Assembly: GCF_000716675.1 (NCBI RefSeq)
Contig: NZ_JNXT01000031.1
Span: 27,377 to 91,376, forward strand
Origin: Streptomyces alboflavus
Lineage (GTDB): Bacteria; Actinomycetota; Actinomycetes; Streptomycetales; Streptomycetaceae
DNA length: 64,000 bases
Direction: 5' to 3'
Shown: in pieces, positions 19,152 through 26,518 of the stretch
How positions within the stretch are numbered: the stretch's first letter is position 1
How the letters are laid out: every line of letters starts with the position of its first letter
Program-made: the position numbers and the translations under genes
The notes under the pieces: generated by a model
Seen by the model: only the letters and a program-made list of their open reading frames with translations
What the model was told of the DNA's origin: nothing
Database searches by the model: none

Positions 19152-19802
19152 TCAGACCCCCAGCTCCTGGGCGAGCACGGCCGCCTGCACCCTGCTGCGC
19201 AGCTCCAACTTGCCGAGCAGCCGGCTCACATGGGTCTTCACCGTCGCCTCCGCCATGTCCAGGCGGCCCGCGATCTCCGCGTTGGAGAGGCCCTCGCCGA
19301 GGCAGGAGAGGACCTCGCGTTCGCGGCGGGTGAGGGTGTCGAGCACCGCCGGGTCCACCGTGCTGCCCTGGCGCGGGGTGCGCTTCGGCGTGGCGAACTC
19401 GGCGATCAGGCGGCGGGTCACCGCGGGGGCGATCAGGCCCTCGCCGCGGGCCACCGTGCGCACCGCCTCCAGGAGGTCCCTCGCCTCCGTGTTCTTCAGG
19501 AGGAAGCCGGACGCGCCCGCGCGCAGCGCCCCGAAGACGTACTCGTCGAGGTCGAACGTGGTCAGGACGAGCACGTCCGCCAGCTGTTCGGCCACCACCT
19601 GGCGGGTCGCCGAGACGCCGTCGAGCCGGGGCATCTGCACGTCCATCAGGATCAGGTCGGGCCGCAGCTCCCGGGCCAGGGCCACCGCCTGCTCGCCGTC
19701 CGCGGCCTCGCCGACCACCTCCACGTCGGGCGCGCTGCGCAGGATCAGGACCAGGCCCGCCCGCACGGCGGACTGGTCCTCGGCGACGAGCACGCGGATC
19801 AT
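19152..19802 (-). CDS. chiR: NarL/LuxR-type response regulator, ChiR-like
   Basis: The 216-residue regulator has a receiver domain (phosphoacceptor D54 in LILMDVQMP, acidic pocket AEDQ) and a C-terminal LuxR helix-turn-helix (LTRREREVLSCLGEGLSNAEIAG type). ATG at 19802 overlaps the stop of the sensor gene by four bases, so kinase and regulator are coupled. Its position next to chiC matches the ChiR/ChiS system that activates chiC in S. coelicolor. Gene names rest on this synteny and family, not on a measured target. Confidence 0.85.
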   Translation of the reverse strand: MIRVLVAEDQSAVRAGLVLILRSAPDVEVVGEAADGEQAVALARELRPDLILMDVQMPRLDGVSATRQVVAEQLADVLVLTTFDLDEYVFGALRAGASGFLLKNTEARDLLEAVRTVARGEGLIAPAVTRRLIAEFATPKRTPRQGSTVDPAVLDTLTRREREVLSCLGEGLSNAEIAGRLDMAEATVKTHVSRLLGKLELRSRVQAAVLAQELGV

Positions 19803-20998
19803 TCGGGGACTCCTTGGTCTTTGGGGTCGATGGGCAGGCGGGCCTCGACCCGCCACACCTTGGCGCCGGGCACGTCCGGATGCACCTCGGGGCCGGACTC
19901 GAAGGTCCCGCCGAGCAGCGCGGCCCGCTCCTCCATGCCGACGAGACCGGCGCCGGAGCCGGGTGCGCGCGGCCCCTTGACCTCGCCGAACGGGCTGGTC
20001 ACCCGCACGCGGAGCCCGTCGCGCTCCCGGACGAGGGCCACGGTGACCTGGCCGGGCGCGGCGTGCTTGAGGGCGTTGGTGAGGGACTCCTGGACGATGC
20101 GGTACGCGGCCAGCTCGACCGGCGCGGGCAGGGGCGCGTCGTCCGGGGTGCGGGCGTCGTCGAGGCGGACGTCCAGGCCGTTGGTGCGGGCGTTCCCGGC
20201 GAGGGCGCCTAGGCCGTCCAGGGTGGGGGCGGCGGCCGGTTCCAGGTCGCCGCTGGAGTCGCGCAGGATGCCGATGAGGCGGCGCATCTCGGCCAGGCCC
20301 TCCACGCTGTTCTCGCGGATGACGGTGAGCGCGTCCTTCGTGGTGCGCGGGTCGTCCAGGGACAGCGCGGCCGTGGAGTGGATGGCGATGGCCGACAGGT
20401 GGTTGGCGACCATGTCGTGCAGCTCGCGGGCCATCCGCGCGCGCTCGGCGGTGACGGCCTGCGCGCGGTCCTTCTCGGCGAGCAGCGCGGTCTGCTCGGC
20501 GCGCAGCCTGGCCAGGTCGGCGGCCTCCCGGTGGTTGCGGACCAGGACGCCCGTGGTCGCGGGTGCGAACGACACGAGCGCGGTCACGGCACCCACCAGG
20601 ATCGCGTCCGCCTGCCGGAACCAGGCCAGGAAGCCGACGGTCACCGCGACCGTGATCAGGCCCGTCGTCACGGGGATGCGGCGAGCCTGGGCGGGCGTGC
20701 CGTACACCACGGCCGCGTACACGAGGTCCGTGAACATCACGACCGTCGCGAGATTCCCGGTCGTGAACTGGTCGGCGATGAGCGCGAGGGTGCCAACGGC
20801 GAGCGCGAACTGTGGAGCGGTGCGGCGCATGAGCACCAGGCCGGACATGACGAACAACGGCAGGAGCGACCAGTTCGGGCCGAGCGCGCGGCTCTGCATC
20901 GTGATGCCGAGCGCGTACAGGCCGAGACCGCTGACCAGACTGACCACACAGATGCGGACGTCGACGACGTCCGGGCGGCGGGGGAGCGACAGCGGCAT
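19799..20998 (-). CDS. chiS: NarL-family sensor histidine kinase, ChiS-like
   Basis: The 399-residue sensor has five or six membrane helices in residues 15-150 with short loops, then a HisKA_3 dimerisation domain (H194 in ELHDMVANHLSA) and an HATPase domain (NALKHA, GSGAGLVGMEERAALLGG). The small extracytoplasmic loops suggest sensing within the membrane or through a partner. ATG at 20998 is used, but no clear ribosome site precedes it and in-frame starts occur upstream, so the start is uncertain by up to about 60 codons. It pairs with the adjacent regulator. Confidence 0.85.
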   Translation of the reverse strand: MPLSLPRRPDVVDVRICVVSLVSGLGLYALGITMQSRALGPNWSLLPLFVMSGLVLMRRTAPQFALAVGTLALIADQFTTGNLATVVMFTDLVYAAVVYGTPAQARRIPVTTGLITVAVTVGFLAWFRQADAILVGAVTALVSFAPATTGVLVRNHREAADLARLRAEQTALLAEKDRAQAVTAERARMARELHDMVANHLSAIAIHSTAALSLDDPRTTKDALTVIRENSVEGLAEMRRLIGILRDSSGDLEPAAAPTLDGLGALAGNARTNGLDVRLDDARTPDDAPLPAPVELAAYRIVQESLTNALKHAAPGQVTVALVRERDGLRVRVTSPFGEVKGPRAPGSGAGLVGMEERAALLGGTFESGPEVHPDVPGAKVWRVEARLPIDPKDQGVPE

Positions 20999-21213
20999 GA
21001 CTCCATCCAACACGGCCCGGCGGGCCCTGGCCTCCCTATGCCGGGTGAAGCCCCGGTACATCGAAGGATGCAGCCGCGATTCGTCACTCGCGACGACGAT
21101 CCGCCCCTTGACCGGCGGGAGCCTGGAGGAGTGAGCACGAGGAACAGGGTCCGGCCCTTCGGCCGGGGAGCCGGGGGTCGTCCCCCGGGACAACGCAGCA
21201 GGAGGAACGAGCC

Positions 21214-21795
21214 GTGATCGTCACCTTGATCATCATCTGCGAGGTCGGCTTCTGGGTGATCCTCGCCGCCGGTCTCGGCGCCCGCTATCTGCTGAAGATG
21301 CCGCGCCTCGGCCTCGCGATCCTGCTCTGCGAGCCACTGCTCGAACTGCTCCTGCTCGTCGTCACCGCCATCGACCTGAAGAACGGCGCCGACCCGAGCT
21401 GGAAGCACGGCCTGGCCGCCGTCTACATCGGCTACACCGTCGGCCACGGCCACCGCACCGTGAAGTGGCTCGACGGCCACGCCGCGCACCGCTTCAACGG
21501 CACCCCGGTGCCGCGCCCGCCGCGCTACGGCTGGCCGCGTGCCCAGCACGAGGGCAAGGTCTGGCTGGGCACGGTGGTCGCGGCGGCGGTCGCGTCCGGG
21601 CTGCTGCTGCTCGCCAAGTGGTACGTGGACGACCCGGGCCGCACGGGCTCGCTCGACTCGTGGATGTACACCGCGTGGCGCGCCGCCGGTATCCACGGCC
21701 TGATCGCGCTGAGCTACACGCTGTTCCCGAAGCGGAAGCCCGCCCCGGCCCCGGGGGAGCGCGACGAGCGCCCGCACGACCTCACCAAGGTCTGA
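21214..21795 (+). CDS. Conserved integral membrane protein of unknown function
   Basis: The 193-residue protein has four likely membrane helices: about residues 2-25, 34-56, 115-137 and 155-173. A polar, His/Arg-containing loop (GHGHRTVKWLDGHAAHRF) lies between helices 2 and 3 and a Pro/Lys/Glu-rich tail follows. GGAGGAA precedes the GTG start. It is divergent from chiS and ends 16 bases from the convergent adenosyltransferase. No family with known function is recognised. Confidence 0.75.
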   Translation: MIVTLIIICEVGFWVILAAGLGARYLLKMPRLGLAILLCEPLLELLLLVVTAIDLKNGADPSWKHGLAAVYIGYTVGHGHRTVKWLDGHAAHRFNGTPVPRPPRYGWPRAQHEGKVWLGTVVAAAVASGLLLLAKWYVDDPGRTGSLDSWMYTAWRAAGIHGLIALSYTLFPKRKPAPAPGERDERPHDLTKV

Positions 21796-21811
21796 AGCCC
21801 TCCCGCCGCCT

Positions 21812-22399
21812 TCAGCGCTCCCCGCCGGGCACCCACAGCACGTCTCCGACCTCCTTGTTCGCCGTTCGGGCGAGAATGAAGAGGAGGTCGGAGAGGCGGT
21901 TGAGGTAGGTCGCGGTGAGCGCGTTCATGGTGCCGCCCTTCTCGGCGGAACCGTGCTCGTCCAGCGCCGCCCAGGTGGACCGCTCGGCCCGCCGGACCAC
22001 CGTGCACGCCTGGTGCAGCAGGGCCGCGCCCGGCGTACCGCCCGGCAGGATGAAGCTGCGGAGCTTCTCCAGGTCCTCGTTGAAGCGGTCGCAGTCCGCC
22101 TCCAGCTTGTCGATGTAGGGCTGCTCGACGCGCAGCGGCGGGTACTTCGGGTCCTCGACGACGGGGGTGCACAGGTCGGCGCCCACGTCGAAGAGGTCGT
22201 TCTGGACCCGGGTGAGGACCGCCACGACCTCCGGGGCCAGGCCGCCGAGGGCGATGGCGGTGCCGATGGCGGCGTTGGCCTCGTTGGCGTCCGCGTACGC
22301 GGAGATCCTGAGGTCGGTCTTGGAGGTCCTGCTCATGTCGCCGAGGGCGGTGGTGCCCTGGTCGCCGGTCCGGGTGTAGATGCGCGTCAGATTGACCAT
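21812..22399 (-). CDS. Corrinoid adenosyltransferase, PduO type
   Basis: This enzyme transfers the adenosyl group of ATP to cob(I)alamin to make coenzyme B12. The 195-residue protein has the PduO N-terminal signature TRTGDQGTTALGD, the QNDLFDVGADL helix, and the RRAER...LNRLSDLLFILAR motif. It could supply cofactor to the methylmalonyl-CoA mutase pathway implied by mce and meaB about 22 kb away. It is 13 bases downstream of the ABC permease gene. However a TACTCT element (complement of 22406-22411) ends six bases before its ATG and no ribosome site is seen, so a leaderless transcript of its own is likely. Confidence 0.93.
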   Translation of the reverse strand: MVNLTRIYTRTGDQGTTALGDMSRTSKTDLRISAYADANEANAAIGTAIALGGLAPEVVAVLTRVQNDLFDVGADLCTPVVEDPKYPPLRVEQPYIDKLEADCDRFNEDLEKLRSFILPGGTPGAALLHQACTVVRRAERSTWAALDEHGSAEKGGTMNALTATYLNRLSDLLFILARTANKEVGDVLWVPGGER

Positions 22400-22412
22400 G
22401 CGGCCAGAGTAG

Positions 22413-23168
22413 TTAGGCCCCGGCCGTCCGGAACACGCGCGTGCCCACGATCACGGACAGCGCCGCGAACGCCGCGGCCGTCACCACGCCGTACAGCAGC
22501 GCGTGGCTCGCGTAGTCGCCGACGTACGCCGCCCGCACCGCGTCCACGAGGTAGCGGAACGGCATGAAGTGCGACAGGACGTCCAGCCAGCCCGGCGCGA
22601 GGGCCATCGGCAGCATCAGGCCGGAGAGCAGCATGGAGGGCATGCTCACGGCGTTCACCACGGGCCCGAACTCGTGCGGCTTGGAGACCTTCAGGGCCAG
22701 GGCGTACGAGAGCGAGGCGAGCGAGAGCGTCAGGACGCCCACGAAGGCGAAGCCGATGAGGACGCCCGCGAGCGGCGCCCGCAGGCCCATGGCGAGCGCC
22801 GCAAGGACGAGCAGCACCGCCTGGAACACGAACAGCGCGGCATCCCGCAGCACCCGCCCGAGCAGCAGCGCGAGCCTGCTCACGGGCGTCACCCGCATCC
22901 GCTCCACCACGCCGAACTGCTTCTCGATGATGATCGCGAAGCCGCTGAACGTCGCCCCGAAGAGGCCGAGCTGGAGCAGCAGCCCCGGCACGAGCACCTG
23001 CCAGGAGTCGCCGCGCGAGCCCAGCGGCAGATCGGTGAGCAGCGGCCCGAAGAAGAGCAGGTAGAGCAGGGGCGTGAGGACGCCGAAGAGCATCTGGAAC
23101 TTGGAGCGCAGGGTCTGGCGGGCGTAGCGCCCGAAGACCAGGGCGGTGTCGGAGAGCAGTGCGGGCAT
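22413..23168 (-). CDS. ABC-2 type exporter permease, DrrB-like
   Basis: The 251-residue permease has six membrane helices and the ABC-2 organisation, with an N-terminal RYARQTLRSK amphipathic region and the long loop between helices 1 and 2. It forms the channel of a DrrAB-type multidrug exporter with the ATPase gene 38 bases upstream. The ATG at 23168 was chosen over longer in-frame extensions that overlap the ATPase gene. Substrate is unknown. The divergent TetR gene probably controls it. Confidence 0.9.
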   Translation of the reverse strand: MPALLSDTALVFGRYARQTLRSKFQMLFGVLTPLLYLLFFGPLLTDLPLGSRGDSWQVLVPGLLLQLGLFGATFSGFAIIIEKQFGVVERMRVTPVSRLALLLGRVLRDAALFVFQAVLLVLAALAMGLRAPLAGVLIGFAFVGVLTLSLASLSYALALKVSKPHEFGPVVNAVSMPSMLLSGLMLPMALAPGWLDVLSHFMPFRYLVDAVRAAYVGDYASHALLYGVVTAAAFAALSVIVGTRVFRTAGA

Positions 23169-23206
23169 GGGGTGTCCTGGGGTCGTGGTCGGGCTGGGGT
23201 CCGGGG

Positions 23207-23989
23207 CTAGACGGCGACCGGGGTGCGGTCGACCGGGGCCGGGCCGCGGCCGGTGATGGCGAGGAAGGCGTCCTGGAGGGGCGCGTCGGCCGAGCCCGCG
23301 TACTGGAGCTTGAGGGCGCTCGGCGTGCCGTCGGCGACGACGACGCCCTGGTCCACGACGACGATCCGGTCGGCCAGGGCGTCCGCCTCGTCCAGATAGT
23401 GCGTGGTCAGGAACACGGTCGTGCCGTGGTCGGCGCGCAGGCGGCGGACCAGGTCCCACAGGTCGGCGCGGGCGCCGGGGTCGAGGCCCGTCGTCGGCTC
23501 GTCGAGGAAGAGGACCGCGGGCCGGTGCATCAGGCCCATGGCGATGTCGAGCCGCCGCCGCTGGCCGCCGGAGAGTGCGGCGCACTTGCGCTCCAGCAGG
23601 TCGGACAGGCCGAGGTCGCGGGCCAACTCCTCGGCGCGGGCGACGGCTTCGGCCTTGGTGAGGCGGTAGAGCCGCCCCTGGGTGACCAGTTCCTCGCGCA
23701 CCGAGATGTTCAGGTCGACGCCGCCCGACTGGGCCACGTACCCGATCCGGCCGCGCACCGCCGCCGGCTCGCGGGCCAGGTCGAAGCCCGCGACGGTGGC
23801 GGCGCCGGCGGTGGGCGGCAGAAGCGTGGTGAGCATGCGCAGCGTGGTCGTCTTGCCCGCGCCGTTCGGGCCGAGGAAGCCGAGGATCTCGCCGGGCTGG
23901 ACGGTCAGGTCGATGCCGCGCACGGCCTCCACGGGGCCCGCCTTCGTCGGATACGTCTTGGCCAGTCCGGCCGTGCTGATGATTGCCAT
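23207..23989 (-). CDS. ABC exporter ATP-binding protein, DrrA-like
   Basis: The 260-residue ATPase has Walker A GPNGAGKTT, the signature LSGGQRRRLDIAMGL and Walker B VLFLDEPTTGLD, followed by the DrrA-type short C-terminal domain. It powers the adjacent permease. The ATG at 23989 is used; an in-frame ATG 45 bases upstream is possible. No good ribosome site is seen for either. The gene reads away from the AT-rich operator region shared with the TetR gene. Confidence 0.9.
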   Translation of the reverse strand: MAIISTAGLAKTYPTKAGPVEAVRGIDLTVQPGEILGFLGPNGAGKTTTLRMLTTLLPPTAGAATVAGFDLAREPAAVRGRIGYVAQSGGVDLNISVREELVTQGRLYRLTKAEAVARAEELARDLGLSDLLERKCAALSGGQRRRLDIAMGLMHRPAVLFLDEPTTGLDPGARADLWDLVRRLRADHGTTVFLTTHYLDEADALADRIVVVDQGVVVADGTPSALKLQYAGSADAPLQDAFLAITGRGPAPVDRTPVAV

Positions 23990-24086
23990 GGAGACCACAA
24001 AAACAGAGACTCTGGAATTTTGCAATGCACCCAAATTTTCGGTGAGCTCAAGTTTTCATGGAGACCAGCGAAGCTACGATGGGGGC
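23990..24086. promoter_or_regulatory. AT-rich divergent control region of the exporter and TetR genes
   Basis: This interval is far richer in A and T than its surroundings. It contains CAGAGACTCTG (24004-24014), TGCAATGCA (24021-24029) and TGAGCTCA (24043-24050), three short palindromes, plus TTTT-containing direct repeats. TACGAT (24075-24080) ends six bases before the TetR ATG and looks like a leaderless -10 element. GGTCTCCATG occurs on the minus strand both at the ATPase start and 70 bases upstream. Confidence 0.55.
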
Positions 24087-24725
24087 ATGACTGAGGGGCT
24101 CAGGGAGCGGAAGAAGCGGCAGACCAAGCAGCGGATCTCGGACATCGCGACCGGTCTGTTCGTCGAGCACGGATTCGTCACCGTGACCGTCGCGGAGATC
24201 GCCGACGCCGCCGACGTCTCGGTCAACACGGTCTACAACTACTTCCCGGCCAAGGAGGACCTGTTCCTCGACCGCGGCGTCGAGATGGTCGACCGGCTCT
24301 CCCGGTGGGTGCGCGGGCGCCGGGTGGGGGAGTCCCCCGCCGCCGCCGTCCTGCGCGAGCTGCGCGTCCTGGTCGAGGGTGTCTCGCCGACCGTCGGGCT
24401 CTTCGCCGGGTACGCCGACTTCATGAAGGTCATCGCCGAGTCGCCCGCCCTGCGCTCCCGCCTGTGGGCCCTGCAGCAGGAGAGCCTCAAGGACCTGGAG
24501 ACCACCCTGCGCGAGGAGGCGGGCCCCGTACCCGGCCGCCTCCCCGAACTCGTCGCGGGCCAGCTCACCTGGGCGTACGGCACGGTCTTCGCCTGGATCG
24601 GCGCCGAGATGATGGCGCGCCGGGTGCCCGAGGAGGTCTCCCGCGAGGCCCTCGACCTGCTCGACGAACTGGAGGACGTGCTAGGCGAGCAGGTCCTCAA
24701 CTACGGGATCCGCACGGCCACATGA
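24087..24725 (+). CDS. TetR-family transcriptional regulator
   Basis: The 212-residue regulator has the N-terminal TetR helix-turn-helix (residues 10-60: ISDIATGLFVEHGFVTVTV then SVNTVYNYFPAKEDLF) and an all-helical ligand-binding part. It is divergent from the DrrAB-like exporter, the usual arrangement of a local repressor released by the exported compound. The transcript appears to be leaderless. Ligand and operator have not been identified. Confidence 0.9.
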   Translation: MTEGLRERKKRQTKQRISDIATGLFVEHGFVTVTVAEIADAADVSVNTVYNYFPAKEDLFLDRGVEMVDRLSRWVRGRRVGESPAAAVLRELRVLVEGVSPTVGLFAGYADFMKVIAESPALRSRLWALQQESLKDLETTLREEAGPVPGRLPELVAGQLTWAYGTVFAWIGAEMMARRVPEEVSREALDLLDELEDVLGEQVLNYGIRTAT

Positions 24726-24815
24726 CACCCCGACGGTCACACCGGGACCCCTCCCGGTGTGATGTCCGTCAAATGGGACGTGGCGTGCGTCTCTTAGCGG
24801 TCCCCTGAGCGGCTG

Positions 24816-24867
24816 TGAGCGCTAATGTCCGGGCCAGAGCGATACGTAAACAGCGGGTAAGCGCTCA
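24816..24867. promoter_or_regulatory. Pair of inverted TGAGCGCT elements upstream of the dehydrogenase
   Basis: TGAGCGCTAA (24816-24825) and TAAGCGCTCA (24858-24867) are inverted copies with centres 42 bp apart, about four helix turns. Each contains AGCGCT. They lie 29-80 bases before the start at 24896 and could bind a dimeric regulator. Confidence 0.45.
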
Positions 24868-24895
24868 GTCGTCGGTAAGTAAGGGGAGTCGTAAC

Positions 24896-25744
24896 GTGGC
24901 ACGGAAGCTCGCCGTCATCGGAGCCGGACTCATGGGGTCCGGCATCGCCCAGGTATCCGCACAGGCGGGCTGGGACGTCGTCCTGCGTGATGTCACCGAC
25001 GAGGCGCTGACCCGTGGCACCGACGGCATCAAGGCCTCGTACGAGAAGTTCGTCGCCAAGGGCAAGCTCGACGTCGCCGCCGCGGAGGCCGCGCTCGGCC
25101 GCATCACGACCACCACCGACCTGGACGCCGCCGCCGACGCGGACGTCGTCGTCGAGGCCGTGTTCGAGAAGCTCGAGGTCAAGCACGAGATCTTCCGCAC
25201 CCTCGACAAGATCGTGCGCGACGAGACCGTGCTCGCCTCCAACACCTCCGCCATCCCGATCACCAAGATCGCGGCCGTGACGGACCGTCCGGAGCGCGTC
25301 GTCGGCGCCCACTTCTTCTCGCCGGTGCCCATGATGCAGCTGTGCGAGCTGGTCCGCGGCCACAAGACGAGCGACGAAACCCTCGCCACCACCCGGGAGT
25401 TCGCCGAGTCCGTCGGCAAGACCTGCATCGTCGTCAACCGCGACGTCGCGGGCTTCGTGACCACCCGTCTCATCTCCGCCCTCGTCGTCGAGGCCGCCAA
25501 GCTCTACGAGTCGGGCGTCGCCAGCGCCGAGGACATCGACATCGCCTGCAAGCTGGGCTTCGGCCACGCCATGGGCCCGCTCGCGACGGCCGACCTCACC
25601 GGCGTCGACATCCTGCTGCACGCCACCGACAACATCTACACGGAGTCCCAGGACGAGAAGTTCGCCCCGCCGGAGCTGATGCGCCGGATGGTTGACGCCG
25701 GTGACATCGGGCGCAAGAGCGGGCAGGGCTTCTACAAGCACTGA
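24896..25744 (+). CDS. 3-hydroxybutyryl-CoA dehydrogenase
   Basis: This enzyme oxidises (S)-3-hydroxybutyryl-CoA with NAD(P), linking acetoacetyl-CoA and butyryl-CoA metabolism. The 282-residue protein has the Rossmann motif GAGLMGSGIAQ at residues 9-19, the EAVFEKLEVK segment, the SNTSA motif and the catalytic HFFSPVPMMQLCE region (His-Glu pair). GTG at 24896 follows AAGGGGAG by seven bases; an in-frame upstream start is less likely. It is monocistronic in appearance. The last two codons and stop have been tandemly duplicated downstream. Confidence 0.93.
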   Translation: MARKLAVIGAGLMGSGIAQVSAQAGWDVVLRDVTDEALTRGTDGIKASYEKFVAKGKLDVAAAEAALGRITTTTDLDAAADADVVVEAVFEKLEVKHEIFRTLDKIVRDETVLASNTSAIPITKIAAVTDRPERVVGAHFFSPVPMMQLCELVRGHKTSDETLATTREFAESVGKTCIVVNRDVAGFVTTRLISALVVEAAKLYESGVASAEDIDIACKLGFGHAMGPLATADLTGVDILLHATDNIYTESQDEKFAPPELMRRMVDAGDIGRKSGQGFYKH

Positions 25745-25796
25745 GCCTTCACGGGCACTGAGCCTCGACAAGCACTGAGCCTCGACAAGCACTGAC
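25739..25796 (+). repeat. 17-bp tandem repeat starting in the last codons of the dehydrogenase gene
   Basis: Units are 25739-25755, 25756-25772, 25773-25789 and a partial unit from 25790. Units 2 and 3 are identical (CACTGAGCCTCGACAAG). The first begins with the gene's final CAC-TGA, so each copy carries a duplicated stop context. Confidence 0.9.
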
Positions 25797-25828
25797 GCGG
25801 ATACCGACGCCTGTACGCCTCCTGGGAT

Positions 25829-25842
25829 CACCCCTCGGGGTG
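25829..25842. terminator. Short perfect hairpin CACCCCTCGGGGTG
   Basis: A 14-base perfect palindrome lies between the dehydrogenase and the STAS gene. It is short and lacks a T run, so a weak terminator or an operator are both possible. Confidence 0.4.
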
Positions 25843-25967
25843 AATTCGGTATCGGTTCGCTTACAGACGGCAACTTCCTTACCCGAGCGGCAGTCAGTTG
25901 CTGTGACATACACAGACGCCTTGCGGCACAGGCGCCACATACGACACCGCACTCTTGGGGAGCGCAT

Positions 25968-26291
25968 ATGCACATCAGGGGCGACCAGGCCCAGCTGGTC
26001 GTCGGGGGACGCCTCGACGTACGCAGCGCGGCGGACGCCCGTACGGTCCTGCACTCGGCCGTCGACGACGGCGCCGGCGACCTGGTGCTCGACCTGTCCG
26101 AACTCGACTCGTGGGACGCCACGGGACTCGGCGTCATCATGGGCGCCCACCGGCGCGCCGGACGCTGCGGCCGCCGCCTGGTGCTGCGCGGCGTACCCCC
26201 GCAGATGCAGCGCCTCCTCGTCGCCACCCGACTCCACCGCATCCTCGCCATCGAAGGCGGCATCGGGGTCGAATCCCTCCCTCGCGTATAA
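25968..26291 (+). CDS. STAS-domain anti-sigma factor antagonist-like protein lacking the phospho-serine
   Basis: The 107-residue protein is a single STAS domain. In SpoIIAA/RsbV-type antagonists a serine in D-S-(S/T)-G-L is phosphorylated by an anti-sigma kinase to switch off binding. Here the motif is D50-A51-T52-G-L, so the serine is alanine and only the adjacent threonine remains. It may be permanently active, be controlled at Thr52, or belong to a different STAS signalling route. No kinase or sigma gene is adjacent. It may be co-expressed with the P-loop protein that follows, but hairpins lie between them. Confidence 0.85.
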   Translation: MHIRGDQAQLVVGGRLDVRSAADARTVLHSAVDDGAGDLVLDLSELDSWDATGLGVIMGAHRRAGRCGRRLVLRGVPPQMQRLLVATRLHRILAIEGGIGVESLPRV

Positions 26292-26335
26292 GCCGCGCGA
26301 GGGGGGCGGGAGCGCTCCCTCACGCACAATCCTCA

Positions 26336-26373
26336 CGAGACTGTGACGTCTCGGACTGGGCGGTACCCCGCCC
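26336..26373. terminator. Two hairpins after the STAS gene
   Basis: CGAGAC-N6-GTCTCG (26336-26353) and GGGCGG-TACC-CCGCCC (26358-26373) stand in tandem. They may end the STAS transcript. The rest of 26374-26518 shows no clear promoter; GGGGGG lies before the next ATG. Confidence 0.5.
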
Positions 26374-26518
26374 TCCACGGGGATACTGAAGAAGGTTTAG
26401 GGTTCGGTCGCCTGCCGATAGACGAACCCGCACGGGGGGCACCGGACCAGAAGCGACAGCGCGGTGTGCTCAAGGCCGGAGGGGGCTTCGCACACGACGC
26501 ATCTGGGGGGCTGAGACC

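Noticed and set aside
22400..22412. Cobalamin riboswitch upstream of the adenosyltransferase
   Set aside because: Only 13 bases separate it from the permease gene, so there is no room for the aptamer.
25739..25796. Tandem repeat as a possible CRISPR array
   Set aside because: Units are 17 bp, head to tail and without spacers, and no cas genes are present.
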